This document shows positions 36,125 to 47,609 of a stretch of 64,000 nucleotides of DNA, one piece after another. Under the pieces are notes generated by a model. It had not been told where the DNA came from. It made no database searches and was given only the letters and a program-made list of their open reading frames with translations. Position 1 is the stretch's first letter. Every line of letters starts with the position of its first letter. Source of the stretch: Sipunculus nudus (taxonomy: Eukaryota; Annelida; Sipuncula; Golfingiida; Sipunculidae); NCBI GenBank assembly GCA_026874595.1, contig CM049306.1:29377519-29441518 (forward strand). Direction: 5' to 3'. A program made the translations under genes and the position numbers.

Positions 36125-39100
36125 TTATAATATGCTTCCTTCCAAAATTATCTACTTGCATAAATAATTGATTTTCTACCTGAATGTTCACAAATAAGGT
36201 GACTGAATAGTTTTCAAACAAAGAATTTGTCAACCATGCAGTATTATAAAATTGTATTTATATAAATTTTATACTGTTTTCTTTGATGAAAAGAGTCAAA
36301 TTTTAACAGGACAAATCTGGTAATTATATGGGCACTGGTCCTGTAAAACTGGTACTGATTTGATTTTCCACTATTTCACATATTGGACAGTTCAGTGGGG
36401 GACACCGACGTTCAGCGCCTCGGCAGCTCTCGGTATGTGCGCCGCTGCCATAGCTACCACGATCGAATCTATAGGCGATTACTATGCATGCGCTAAAATG
36501 GCCGGTGCACCACCTCCACCAGTCCATGCATGCAACAGAGGTATGGTTACTCTTATTATTATAGTTAGACATTTAGTTGACTTTTTATTACAAAATAAAT
36601 TCGTTTTTAATTTCAAGCGTTGGCACCTCTTTCTTTATATCTTTTTTCCTTCATCTGAACCATTAACTGTTTTAAACCGAAATGCTAAATTATCGGATAT
36701 CTGCTCGGATTGTTTTATATATATTCACTGGAAGAAATCAAAAGAAATAAAAAAAAATGTCTTAGACATATCAAGAAAAACAAACAAAAAATCATGATTA
36801 TACCATATACATTAACATAATATTTAGTTGGTAAGGAATGCTCAATGTCAGCTGATGCATCACATGAAACATACATTTAATAATATACAAACAAGCATAC
36901 GTGCCCGTCTGTCGACAGAATGATGGGGTATGGCTTTGCCCTGTAAAATCAGTGAATCAAGGTTTCAGAGAACTAACCGCAAGGTAGCGGCACCATCGAA
37001 TTAAAACCGTTCACTCGGAATAGGACAACAGCTTGCTGGAGATGGTGTCAAAGGTTTCAAGAAATTGACTAATACAGAAAGTGTCGAATATATGAATCAA
37101 ATTAACCAGCGATGTAGGCGAGACCAACCAATCATATACCAAGACCAAGACCACATGATCCAAAACCAAGGGGTCACATGGTTTACCCACCTATCATGTC
37201 CTCCCTTTTACACGAGTCGCTGCCCCAACAAAATATCAGCGAACCCTCTGGTGGACAACAAAAACTCGTCTTTACCGGTCCAGGGACTAGGACTAGTTTC
37301 GAGACCAACAGCACTGTTGTTAAAATGTTTGTATCTGCTTTTTTTTATATTCTCACCTCTCTTTCGTTTACAGGTATTGCTATGGAAGGCCTAGGTTGTG
37401 TATTCTGCGGTTTACTTGGAACTGGCCTGGGGACAACATCTTACAGTGGAAACATTGCCATCATTCTTATCACCAAGGTAACAGCTCTACTACCACTCCA
37501 CATCCCCTTCTTAATACAAACAATATCAGTGCTGATAAATTTCATTTTTTTTAGTTGACTTCAGTTAGTTCTTATCTCATGCATATACGAAGACACACCA
37601 CCTCTTGGTTTCACTTGTGTTTTAATGCGACCTACAACTAACAAAAGATACACCAAAGACATATTAATTAAACGGTGTCCAGTCACACGGTCGCACAATT
37701 TTATGAATAGATTTCGTTACAAAACTCATCAACTATGAGTTTTTTATGATATTTGCCACTAGGTGGCAGCAACTGTATGACAAAGTCAGCAAAGCCAGGG
37801 CGATGGGACTAGTCACTGTAGGTGGCGCCACCGGTCTGCGTCTATTTGTACTTGCCTGTATTCCTCCTAAGACAGCGAGGAGACATCAAGTTTCGCTTGT
37901 TCCACAATTAATAACAAAGGGAATTTCCTTTCTCATTCACTAACAACTACATTAAATTTTTTATCCTTTCTATATCTTTCATGGATTTCGTGACCATATT
38001 TATGACTCAATTAACTCTTTTTAAGCTCCGTAGACTTTTTATTTCTAATATAATGTTAGGTGGTTAATAACATTTCTTTACATGTAGAAAGTATGAAGGG
38101 TTTGAATTGCGTTCAGAAGCCCCGACCAGATCAGTATATAATGAACAATGCAAACTGATACCTTTAAAGATTAAGAGAATTCCAAACAGCTATAATCATG
38201 CAATTGGTGAACAGAACTTGTGCACATCATTAATCATAATATGGTGATTGTTTGGACTCAAATGGGCTTTCGATATCCATGACTAACACTATTTCAGTGG
38301 AATGTCTTTCTCTGAGGGGGAAACATTTTTGTTGGCCGCAAGGGCCATGCCTCTTTATATAGATTAACAATGATAACTTTTCTATATTACTGTAACAAAT
38401 TTCCTGACTTTCGTCATATACAAGGATATCGACAATGTACACTCATTTGCATTTTTTGACATTTTTTTTTAATTTATCTATATTTCATTATATTCATCTA
38501 ACTGAATTTACTTTTTATTTATGTTGTGCAACTGATACTTATGGTTTGATTTGATGAATCAGGATTCATTTTGAAATATGTGAGGTACATTATTAAAATA
38601 TAAGAAATTAATGGATGAAATTATATTATATACATATGTGTGCCAATTTTACCCTCCCCCACCTCCCTATATCCTAAATCCCCCCCCCCCCCTCCATTTC
38701 TTATTTATAGTGCGTGAATCGATGGTTAAAATCACGCGCCAAGTCACGTACCTGATCACGTGACATGTGTCCTTCAGGTTGGTAGTCGTCGGGTTGCCCA
38801 GTGTGCCGGTATCTGGATGATAGTGCTGGCGGTGCTTGGCAAGTTCGGAGCCTTCTTCGTCACTCTGCCCGATCCTATCGTGGGAGGCATATTCTTCTTT
38901 GCTATAGGTCAGCGTTGTGTATGTTACTCAAAGGTACTCGGCACATAAGTCTACGGGGGTGCTGGGCCTGAATAAAAAAGGAAAATCAGACAAAAGACGC
39001 AGGGTTACTTAACAAAAAACGAAACACAATGGGAGAACAGGCAATTCTGTATTTCTGAAAAAAAAACACACAAAATATGCTGGAGCTAATGTTATATCAA

Positions 39101-41035
39101 AAGACACTCTTCCCTTGAGTATACCCTCTGAAAAGTATACGCTCTTCCCTTGAATAAACGATGTCTCACGAACCCATCATCACCGTATTTGGGGAGTCCC
39201 GCCCCCTCCCCTGCCCCTTCCGTGATAACTGCATTGCCGGGTCACTGGAACTGTTCATGCCACGTAATGGTAAGAAAAATGGAACAGAAATATTTAAATT
39301 TACATACATTATTCGATATGCAATAACAAATAAATGTACAAGCGAGGTCGTTGTTTTTTTTCTGAAAATTTGTTATGTTTTAACATAGGTATGGTGGCAT
39401 CTGCCGGAATAGGTTATCTTCAGTATGTAAACATGAACTTATCGAGGAATCTCTTTATCCTGGGAATCTCACTGTGTATCGGGCTTGGAGTTCCTTCTTG
39501 GGTTATGGCTAATCCAGATGCCATAAAAACAGGTAATGTCGTAAAATAATGATGCCAAAAAGAACAGGTAATATCGTAAAATCCTGATGCCGTAAAAAAG
39601 GTAGTCAAATCCTGATGCCATATAACAGGTATTGTCGTAAAATCCCGAAGCATATACAAGTAATGAGGTAAAACGGGTATCAAAATACTGTAAATTATAA
39701 GATAATCTGAAGGTCGTATTAAAGGTAACCGTATGTCTGGAATACAGAGGTATTCCCGAGGTCTATAAAAAAAATCTTTAATGTCCTGTATACACCTATT
39801 GTTATAATGATCGCATGGGGGGGGGGGGGTGAGCTCTGACCAAAGTTTGGAAGCTCATATGGTTCCGATCTTAATGGTTTTGGCTCTCCGACTCACATCT
39901 TTGGTTTAACCAGTAATCGGAGCAACCCAGCGCTTTTTGTATATGATGTAGTAGCAGGCACCCGGTAGTGTTTTCAAGAAGACCTACTTTGACAAGTTAA
40001 CAATTTTTTTCTTTTTAGGTCTAAAGTATCGATTTATGAGATAAAAGATATTGGAAATAATCTAGACTTTAGTATACATATGTAAAATTCCTAATTATGT
40101 TTTCCAAATATTTATTTTAGCTTGTTGCTTAGTGATAACTCTCACAACTTAGTCCATTTTAAAATGAAAGTTTAGTTTCGGCTTCGTTTAAATGATTTAT
40201 ATTGTTCCTGTTACCACCGCTAGGGGCGCAGGCGGCCGACCAGATACTGGCGGTGTTGCTGAGGACGCACATGCTGTTAGGTGGACTCACTGCACTCATC
40301 CTAGACAACACAATACCAGGTACTGGACCAAACGCCACGACATGTTTTTTTGGTTCAAACATAATTAAAGGTTACCTTATTTTACTGCAAAGTAAATATC
40401 AACGTAAAAAAAAAATTATTCAGAACAAAACAAAAACTTGTGTTTTCAGGCGCAGCAGGTACAAATGTCAGTGCAGGAGTTTGATTTATCATTTATTTTT
40501 AATTTTCTACAAAAATTCAAAGGGTCAGGGAACAATAAAGTAATAACAGGATTGTTTTGCTAAACAGGTACAAGTACATCAAAACAAAATCAAACTTTAT
40601 TTAAATGTTTTTATTTTATTTTCTTTGAAAAAATGTGCGAACGGTTGGAACTCAAAATCGGTAAATTTCTACTGAAATCAAAATCAACATTTTGGATGCG
40701 GAGAGTCAAAACTGACGCGGGCTGTGCCTGAAAAAGAAATATTTTGGAAGGCTTTAATTCGGATATTGTCTTCACACCTATCATTATAAGACTTCAATGA
40801 TTTTGTAAATATGTCGTATCGTGTATTTTTTTCAGGTCAGATAAAACACTCATCTATTCTGGAAGTAATGAGAAAGAGGCTGGGTCAAAGCGGCGAACAT
40901 GGCGTCCATGGCGTCTACGATTTCCCTTACGTCATGAATTATTTGCGTCGTCAGAAATTCACGTATTATCTACCCTTCTGCCCAACGTTTGATGGATCAT
41001 GCAGAAGACAAAAAGTAGAAGATACCAAACTTTAG
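30275..41035 (+). CDS. SLC23 family nucleobase/ascorbate transporter, complete, 13 exons
   Basis: A plasma-membrane transporter of the NAT/NCS2 (SLC23) family, which in animals moves ascorbate with sodium (SVCT1/2) or nucleobases. The spliced exons total 1830 nt, giving about 609 residues, the normal size for the family. A ~45-residue cytosolic N-terminus ends in [15 protein letters not shown], then HFSIMF completes the QH motif of TM1. Family landmarks follow: [10 protein letters not shown] (TM3), [40 protein letters not shown] (TM8, residues ~361-367), [25 protein letters not shown] (TM10, ~410-425) and [11 protein letters not shown]. The [QEP]NxGxxxxT[RKG] signature is altered to [10 protein letters not shown] (residues 411-420). 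The C-terminus is cytosolic and basic. One intron has a GC donor. SLC23A1/2-like, but the substrate cannot be assigned from sequence. Confidence 0.95.
30707..30758. repeat. (AT)n microsatellite
   Basis: About 26 AT units, followed by a short CTATATAT..GTGTGTG tail. Confidence 0.92.
31070..31093. repeat. poly(C) run of 24
   Basis: Uninterrupted cytosines within SLC23 intron 1; the longest homopolymer seen in the window. Confidence 0.95.
32241..32398 (+). CDS. SLC23 exon 2 (TM1-TM2)
   Basis: Acceptor CTGTTTGTAG, then [37 protein letters not shown] and [11 protein letters not shown], donor GTACAT, phase 2. It continues directly from LLGLQ. Confidence 0.93.
32595..32680 (+). CDS. SLC23 exon 3 (TM3)
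   Basis: Acceptor TTTCCAG; completes R then [20 protein letters not shown] and LPQWQCTA; donor GTAAGT, phase 1. The QGASSAYL segment is the TM3 substrate-site helix start. Confidence 0.94.
32681..33612 (+). other. SLC23 intron 3, nothing else seen
   Basis: No coding segment that fits the protein. Nothing recognised. Confidence 0.6.
33613..33743 (+). CDS. SLC23 exon 4 (extracellular loop)
   Basis: Acceptor [30 protein letters not shown] to [12 protein letters not shown]; donor GTTATA, phase 0. Hydrophilic Ser/Thr/Pro-rich loop with one N-S-S glycosylation sequon, as between TM3 and TM4 in SVCTs. Confidence 0.88.
33989..34170 (+). CDS. SLC23 exon 5 (TM4-TM5)
   Basis: Acceptor [28 protein letters not shown].. 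[19 protein letters not shown].. SWPFSMM; donor GTATGT, phase 2. The (L/I)QGA and GLLLRFVTP blocks are characteristic of the family. Confidence 0.94.
34593..34713 (+). CDS. SLC23 exon 6
   Basis: Acceptor [30 protein letters not shown] then [20 protein letters not shown]; donor GTGAGT, phase 0. FSQYLRN..PLP is a strong SLC23 signature. Confidence 0.94.
34714..35692 (+). other. SLC23 intron 6, nothing else seen
   Basis: No recognisable repeat or exon. Confidence 0.6.
35693..35849 (+). CDS. SLC23 exon 7 (ends at a GC donor)
   Basis: Acceptor [29 protein letters not shown] to [20 protein letters not shown] and P. No GT donor gives the required phase. Splicing after CCAC at GCAAGT (35850) yields phase 1 and joins VPYP-L-QWGTP, exactly as the family requires. 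Confidence 0.9.
36067..36120. repeat. (AT)n microsatellite in GC-AG intron
   Basis: About 27 AT units, preceded by a poly(C) run near 35921. Confidence 0.93.
36391..36540 (+). CDS. SLC23 exon 8 (TM8)
   Basis: Acceptor [58 protein letters not shown]; donor GTATGG, phase 1. [10 protein letters not shown] with Glu ~361 is the conserved TM8 substrate-binding motif. Confidence 0.95.
36541..37373 (+). other. SLC23 intron 8, nothing else seen
   Basis: Open frames run into it from exon 8 and out of it into exon 9, but the splice sites and phases exclude this sequence from the mRNA. Confidence 0.6.
37374..37477 (+). CDS. SLC23 exon 9 (NAT signature)
   Basis: Acceptor [44 protein letters not shown]; donor GTAACA, phase 0. 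Carries the altered NAT signature. Confidence 0.95.
37478..38777 (+). other. SLC23 intron 9, nothing else seen
   Basis: AT-rich with a short poly(C) run near 38681. Confidence 0.6.
38778..38907 (+). CDS. SLC23 exon 10
   Basis: Acceptor [49 protein letters not shown]; donor GTCAGC, phase 1. VGSRRVxQ..G and LPDPxxGG are family hallmarks. Confidence 0.95.
39389..39532 (+). CDS. SLC23 exon 11
   Basis: Acceptor [49 protein letters not shown]; donor GTAATG, phase 1. The (F/Y)V(D/N)MN(S/L)SRN block is conserved. Confidence 0.95.
40224..40319 (+). CDS. SLC23 exon 12 (last TM)
   Basis: Acceptor [29 protein letters not shown] then [13 protein letters not shown]; donor GTACTG, phase 1. LDNTIPG is the invariant end of the membrane domain. 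Confidence 0.94.
40836..41035 (+). CDS. SLC23 exon 13 (C-terminus, stop)
   Basis: Acceptor [56 protein letters not shown] to a TAG. Matches the family's cytosolic tail with its YxLPF..N and YLPxxPTF patterns. Confidence 0.93.
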
Positions 41036-41722
41036 AATTTGTTCAAAGTACGAACTGCATTGAGATTTAGTTAATGGAAACATGAAGATGCAGGGAGTAC
41101 AGGAACAGAAATTTATCATTTTATATATGTATATATAAATCATGATATACATATATAAATAGCAAAAACATTAAATCGATGCTCATTTTGGCTTGTGTAT
41201 AGCATCTTGTCTCTGTGATGAGGATGGGGTTGGCCTGTTATTATTAGGCTCTAAGTGTCTCTGTATGCAGGTAGAGGAAAAATCAAGAAGAAATAGCTAA
41301 GGGATAAAGAAATCGAAGTCCTAGATGAATTTGCATGACTTTCAGGTGCTGGCGCAGACTCGTTTCCATCTGCATGTGTTCAACTCCGAAACCCATCTCT
41401 GAACAAGGAGACAATGCCCTTAACTGATTTGCTGTACGTTTCGCATTAACACGACATATAAGTCATAAACTGTAGCCATAGATTCTTGCATAGTTTAGTT
41501 AAAATACCACAAATTAAACCAGCTCAGTCCCCACAGGTTGGAAATACAGTTGTCCTGTTTCTGAGACGGTCGTCTAACGGAGATTTGACTGGCAAGAGTC
41601 TTACAACAGCCCCTCTTACCGTAAGTCCGTACGTTTGTACCTATTAAGTGCTCTGTGACGGGCATATATAGCTGTTCTTTATAATTTGGAATTACTAAGT
41701 AAGGTTTCCACCTAATTCTACG

Positions 41723-41725
<3 letters not shown>
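41036..41725. other. SLC23 3' flank, nothing certain
   Basis: Presumably includes the SLC23 3'UTR. No AATAAA soon after the stop; ATTAAA at about 41170 is the nearest candidate signal. Confidence 0.45.

Positions 41726-41801
<76 letters not shown>
41726..41801. repeat. (AT)n microsatellite
   Basis: About 38 AT units. Confidence 0.95.
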
Positions 41802-41804
<3 letters not shown>

Positions 41805-43695
41805 ACCGTCTTGATACTGTCATTCCTTCAAGCATAAAAAATATATATGTATAAAACTAGCCTAACAAACGTTTACGTATGTGTATTTGTGTGTTTGAGA
41901 ATTAATTGTTTCCCTAGCGGCCTTGATACAAATTGGCGCTTTCTTCCTATTAGTAAGAATGTTATTTGCCAGCAACAACATAACAGATATGCAATTTACA
42001 AATACAAGGGGCGGATCCAGAATTTAGGAAAATGAGGGGTTCAACCCCGGAGAACTAATGACAAAACCTGGAAAAGGTCCCCATCCATTTAAACTGCACA
42101 ATACAGGAGACGGCGTTTTCCTCAGTGGTCTGTTTGTAAACAATATGCTCATTATGTGCTTTGGTGGATTTTCTAATGAACAACAATAGATTGTCACACC
42201 CCCGATGGCAAGGACACTCAAGGTTCTTTTAAACGGTAAACCAAACCGGCTGAAACTCATATACACTCCATAAGATGAAAAAGACACGAGTAAAAAATAA
42301 TAATAAAATACATTCAAAATATCCTTACACTTCTCTGGAGAGGCGTTCCACACATATGCATTGACGAGCTCTGTCTAATCACTAAAAGCACTTGTCCTAA
42401 TTACCCCGGAATGTACACTACACGCAATGTTTACATTTGTTTACACGGCTCCTGATCACATGACCGACGCACGTGACATTGTAATGTCAGCTACCAGTTC
42501 AGTCCGCCCACACTGTGTATATACACAGAAACTTGCCAGCGCCTCACGCTGCTAATCAATACAGTTCTCTACTGAAGTACGCGCTCGCCCTTCAATGCCA
42601 AGTCTTGAAAGCACTGACAGATAGGCTCACAGCCTTCTCTGTTAGAACATGTCTTTTACGACAGATGACCTCAGGATACAACCAGCACTATGTAACTGAA
42701 TATGCCAACGTGCACGACGACATTCAGTACCACTTACAATTCTTGTATATATTGTCCTGGCCTATTACTGGAACCCACCACGGTAGAATCACACCGCCGG
42801 ATTACCAGTCAGTCGGTAATTACAATACCCACTATCAAGTCCGTTAGAGAGGATCTACGTGGCCGCACTCAGACACTGATGTATTTCACTCAGGAACATT
42901 GTCAATCAGCTGATCGGACAACACCGGACCTTCCTCTAGACCGGCGACAAACGGTCAAACTACACTCTCTGGCGCCCTGACCTGGGGATTTGTCTCGATT
43001 TTCAAGAATCCACAGCTTATATACGCCTGCTGAAGTCATACATCCTGACCGCCGTTTTAACAATCGTCTCACACTACTATGAAGCTTGTCATTAATTGCA
43101 TGAATACTAAAATGGACACGCCTCAAAAGCAAAACATGGGCAAAAAAACAAGTTTACAGGTGCGTTGCCTTTGAAGTCTACAATAAACAATGTTACTATA
43201 GAAACATAACCGATTCCCACAGAAATAAAACTTTACTGAAACTAACATCAAATTTGACATATGAGTTCTCTAATCTAAGTTCTCATTCTAACATCGATAT
43301 GTGATACTTCATATTATTTACAACAATTTATAAAAAAAAACAATCAACTGGTCATACTACTCGTACTCGGATATGCAATAAAATAACTAAGTCATTATTG
43401 TTCAGGTTTTGTCGGGAGCGAATTTTTCGTCCTGGGAGTTTAGTCTCAGAACTGACCATTTGTTCTTATCTTGTTCTTATTTTCCATCAGGGGCAGTGCG
43501 GTTCCTTTCGCATTTCTCAGGTCACACCAAATGAGAACTTTGCTGAAAGCAAAGGAACAGCAAAATGCTGCAGTGCTAGTGCCAACGTTTCCATGTTGTT
43601 GCCTCCACTAGGAGGATACGCGTTCATCCCCGTTCGTATGTGTATGTTTGACCACAACACAACTCACGCAAACATTTGGAATCTGGTTATCTTTA
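41802..43695. other. intergenic, mostly nothing recognised
   Basis: A hAT-like end (GGGGCGGATCCAGAATTTAG) lies near 42009, similar to that at 17400. The segment near 42440-42990 is less AT-rich and has longer open frames, but no known domain. Confidence 0.45.
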
Positions 43696-43699
43696 ATGG

Positions 43700-43935
43700 C
43701 ATTTCGGGATAGGGTCCATGAAGAACTGATTAGATTTGGGTGGAGACCCGGCATTTGATTTGGATTCAGGAACGTCATCAAGGAATATTCACAAAAGCAC
43801 AGTCACGTAAACACGAATAAAACTAGATATGGGCTGAATAAGTGAAAGCAAACACGCTTTTGGGAGCATCCCACATAACATGGGTTTGCTTTCCTTAGAA
43901 TGCTGATTTCTCGTTTCAGTTGATATATTTTTTTT
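43700..43935 (+). repeat. dispersed repeat family R3, copy 1
   Basis: GGTCCATGAAGAACTGATTA.., TCAAGGAATATTCACAAA, ACAGTCAC and CCTTAGAATGCTGATTTCTCG recur in diverged form at 52408-52630. Confidence 0.7.
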
Positions 43936-44980
43936 TCCTTTTTATTCTAGATGCCAATAATAATGTAAAATCTTAAAATGGTAACGGATAAATTAATGTT
44001 AATGCTAGACCAACCATTTTACTACATTATCCACCCAAGAAAGTTTGGCCGCCGACGATATCGGCTTCCGGCCTCATATCGACCATATCTGCCGCCAGTG
44101 CCCACCGGGCAACCATTTCGGCCACAATCCCGACGATGCAACTGCTGGGCCCCGACTCTGGCCAGTCAAACCATATCGGCCGCGACTTGGAGGCACCATT
44201 TCGGCCGCCCGGCTACCTCATTACGAGTCAAGGTCAAATTTGGTAAACAAAAGAAAAAACAAAACAAATAACACATACCTGCAAAAAGGACGGTATCACG
44301 GATGTTTTTTTTAAATTTATCATATAGGTTGGTATTGTGAAAATCTCAAAGATTTCAGTTTAGGTGAAAATCCTGTATAACCCCTGAATGCGTGTTATGG
44401 GTTTTTATTGCACATATAGGCCAATGCATGTTAAAACTAGGACGTTGCATGTGACGATATGGCAATCTTTGGAGTGCGTTTCCGTGAAAGGTGTCAGTAA
44501 ACAAACGTACATCAAGGGGGCGGGTGTGTGTGTGTTTGTGTATGGGTGGGCGGGAGGGGGGGTTGTCAGCATGGCTGTTGTTTAATGTGTTTTAGTCAAG
44601 ACCACAATACCATGCAGGATGTCCAGGGCGTCTTCAAAAATGTTTCAGTTAAAAATTTTAATTAACATTCGAAAGCACTAACTTTGAATAGGCCTACTTT
44701 CTCCCGCGCAGGGTTTGCGTCCCCATATTTGACGCTTTGGTTTAAACATATTTATTTCTTTTGGATTGTACAAGTAGCGCTTATAAGCGCTAATATAAGT
44801 ACTCTCCAAACTTACAAACAGGAGATACAATATACAAATGTCTAACAATTAAAGAGAATTGTGCATATAACAAATCCGTTATAACAATATATCAATGAAT
44901 GTCTAAATAATATGCAGATATATATGATATGTATTCAATAACAATATGTTGAGATATCAAAACCGAGGAAATCTGTTATC
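43936..44980. other. intergenic; short GC-rich ATATCGGCC-like stretch
   Basis: About 44050-44225 is GC-rich, with repeated TTTCGGCC/ATATCGGC/TATCGAC words, probably a repeat remnant. The flanks are ordinary. No gene. Confidence 0.4.
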
Positions 44981-45163
44981 GATCATGCATAATATGATGT
45001 ATCCATCATACTTATAGAAGATAAGATATGAACAATCAGCAAAGTCTGAAAATTTACATTTGAAATACAAGAAATAAGTTCAGTGATTAAAGGTATTGAC
45101 CCTGTTAGATGTTTAAAAAATATAGATAATATATCACAGTTACAATTACATTTCATGACATTT

Positions 45164-45454
45164 TCAGCATAAAAAACGTCTTGATGATCTAAGATATGTG
45201 TAGACGTGATCAAGTATACACTGATTGACTATTATACTGAAATCTGATGACCCATGTAACAAGATAGACATTAATTTATCGGTTTGTTGTCTGCCTGGAT
45301 TTGAAATGAAAGAAGTTATTATATCAGGAATTATATTTTGTAATTGCTCTAGTAGCAATTGTCGTGCGATTCCGTAGTATGGACACATTAAGAAAAAGTG
45401 AACAGATGATTCAACCATTCCACAGTGTGGACTGATTAATTTCGGACAGGCCAT
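45164..45454 (-). pseudogene. LINE C-terminal Cys/His segment
   Basis: CPKLISPHCGMVESSVHFFL then MCPYYGIARQLL: a C..H.C..H...C arrangement typical of the C-terminal zinc-binding region of these elements. Frame differs from the preceding segment. The ~180 bp beyond it to about 44985 may be its 3'UTR. Confidence 0.75.
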
Positions 45455-45559
45455 GTCTATATAGATGATCTTGGAGGCAGCTATGGCCGAGCCGAAGTCT
45501 TGAAATTAAAATATTCTGCTTTCTTTTTCCATAACTATAATATAATGGGGGGTCTGACT

Positions 45560-45961
45560 CTAGCCAAGGTATCTGTTTAGAGAAGATTTAAAACAATTTA
45601 ATGACGCTGCATTTTTTAATGACGCATTTAATGAATTCCATAGGACTGTGCAAGATGGAATGAACGACGATTTGTATTTTTCAGTTCTTGCACGTGGCGG
45701 GCGCAAGTCACTAGCGTTTCTAAGGTTCCGAGTAACGTCTGAGACTGACGCAAACATTAATCGTGACATGAACACTGGACACAGACCATGATATAACTTA
45801 TAGAATAAACATAGCTTAGATTTTGTTCGTCTGCTTTCTAATGTATGCCAGCCAAGTTCAGATAAAAGTTTATCATAACTGGTCGTTGGAAGTGCTCCTG
45901 TGACGAGCTTAGCAGCCTCGTATTGGATATTTTCGAGTTTTTTACAGTTTGATACGCTCAT
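45560..45961 (-). pseudogene. LINE post-RT region
   Basis: NCKKLENIQYEAAKLVTGAL and LLSELGWHTLESRRTKSKLC match the region downstream of the RT in CR1/Jockey-type elements (ENIQ.EAA..VTGA). Ends KSSLNRYL. Confidence 0.85.
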
Positions 45962-46012
45962 ATTATCGAATAATACATTTCCATACTCGAGGACTGAACG
46001 AACATGCGACTT

Positions 46013-46828
46013 TTATAAGTGGTCCAGTGTATGTCGCCTCATGTTATATTTCAAACGTCTTAGTAGTCCTATTTTTTTATTGGCTTTAATGCAAATATTA
46101 GAAATATGTTCGGACCATGACAGATCTGATGATAAAGTTATTCCCAAGTGTTTGTGGCTTTGAGTCTCAGATAAAGGTTCGCCATTCAGGTACAAGGTTT
46201 GATGATGTGTTTTACCTACACGAGAAGAGAAAGTCATTGCGACAGTTTTGGTAGGATTAAATTTTACATGCCACCTCCGGGCCCAGCATTCAAGAGTATT
46301 CAGATCACGCTGGATTATACGAGCAGTGGAGAGTGGATTAGTAGCAACATTAAGGAGACATGTATCATCGGCAAGGAGATGCAAGTCTGATTCAATACCT
46401 GAATTAATATCATTTACATATATAAGGAAAAGCAGTGGACCTAAAATAGAACCCTGAGGGACTCCTGCTGACGTCGACTGCCAGCTTGACGCCTTACCAT
46501 TAAGAACAACTCGTTGGTGGCGATTTTTAACATAATCAATTAGCCAGTTAAGTATGGATCCTTGAATCCCCGAGTTAGATAATTTAATGGGGAGACCGTC
46601 GTGCCACACACGGTCGAATGCAGCAGTGGCGTCCAGAAAGACCATTCTGACATCACATTTTGTATCAATACCACGATAAATTTTATTCATTATTGCCACA
46701 AGCTGGTTAATAGTAGAGTCTCCTTTTTTAAATCCAGAGTTATTGTCTATGAGGATTTTATTACTTACTAGGAATGCATAAAGTGCATCATGCACTACTC
46801 TTTCAAATACCTTGGAAACGTTACACAA
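46013..46828 (-). pseudogene. LINE reverse transcriptase palm
   Basis: Motif order: NSGFKKGDSTINQL, VFLDATAAFDRVWHDGLPIK (first catalytic Asp), SAGVPQGSILGPLLFLIYVN, then LLADDTCLL, where the usual FADD box has Phe changed to Leu but keeps both Asp. HLGITLSSDLSWSEHI and GLLRRLKY follow. Breaks after TLDHL. Confidence 0.9.
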
Positions 46829-47580
46829 CAGAGATATAGGTCGATAGTTAGTGGTTTGGTTTCTATCCCCTTTTTTATAAACTGGAGTAACATTTGCCAG
46901 TTTCCATGGGGTCGGGAATGTGGCTGTCTGTAAGGATATGTTGAAAATCTTAGTGAGAGGATGAAAATATTTTTGGCTGTTGCGCGCAACAGATGATTAC
47001 CAATATCATCAGGCCCAGTGGCCTTACTTGGATTCAGATCCATTAATATTTTCAGGTCGTTCTCAGGATCTATGTTAATATTGGATAATCGTTGGTGTCC
47101 ATTATGTGTTGACTGTGTTGTGAAACTCGTGTCATTTGTGTGATTTGAAGAATCAGATGATTCGAAAAGTGAGATGAAATGCTGGTTAAACATTTCGGCT
47201 TTTTCTTGGTCATCAGTAACTAATTCGCCATCATGTAAAAGAGGAGGAATTACGCTTTCCCTTTTATTGCCACCTATATGTTTCACATTTTGCCAAAAAG
47301 ATTTGCTGTCAGAACTTTCTAGCCGTTCGTTAAGACTCTCCATATAATCAGAATATGATTTACGATTTAAGCGGACTACTTCATTACGTACTTTTTTGTA
47401 AACCTGGAAGTGGACCTCATTCGACGTTTTTCTATAGCGCCTCCATAATCTATTTCGTTTGCGTATTAATCGTTTTAATTCGCATGTGATCCATGGCTTA
47501 TCACTTGGTCGAACAGTCACTTTTCGCCTGGGAATAAAACGAGCCGCAATAGACATAAACGTGTTTGTCCACAGTGTAGC
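46795..47580 (-). pseudogene. LINE linker and start of RT
   Basis: SIAARFIPRRKVTVRPSDKP, PWITCELKRLIRKRNRLWRR, then DLNPSKATGPDDIGNHLLR, the RT-0/RT-1 motif. A frameshift follows; the next bases in another frame encode KKGDRNQTTNYRPISLL, which leads into the main RT frame. Confidence 0.85.
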
Positions 47581-47609
47581 TAAAGAGTTAACGTCTGTTG
47601 GTTCTGTAT

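Larger units (their letters stand above)
38908..40835 (+). other. SLC23 introns 10-12 (between exons)
   Basis: Apart from exons 11 and 12, nothing recognised. Just after exon 11 (39533-39665) there are short degenerate repeats of AGGTA(A)T(G)TCGTAAAAT..TGATGCC. Confidence 0.55.

Noticed and set aside
36541-36797. Open frame continuing past SLC23 exon 8
   Set aside because: Splicing at GTATGG (36541) joins [11 protein letters not shown] in the expected order. The read-through sequence has no family similarity.
42515-42980. Two overlapping long frames near a CACGTGAC and TATATACACA region as a gene start
   Set aside because: No recognisable domain, no splice partners, and overlapping frames equally open.
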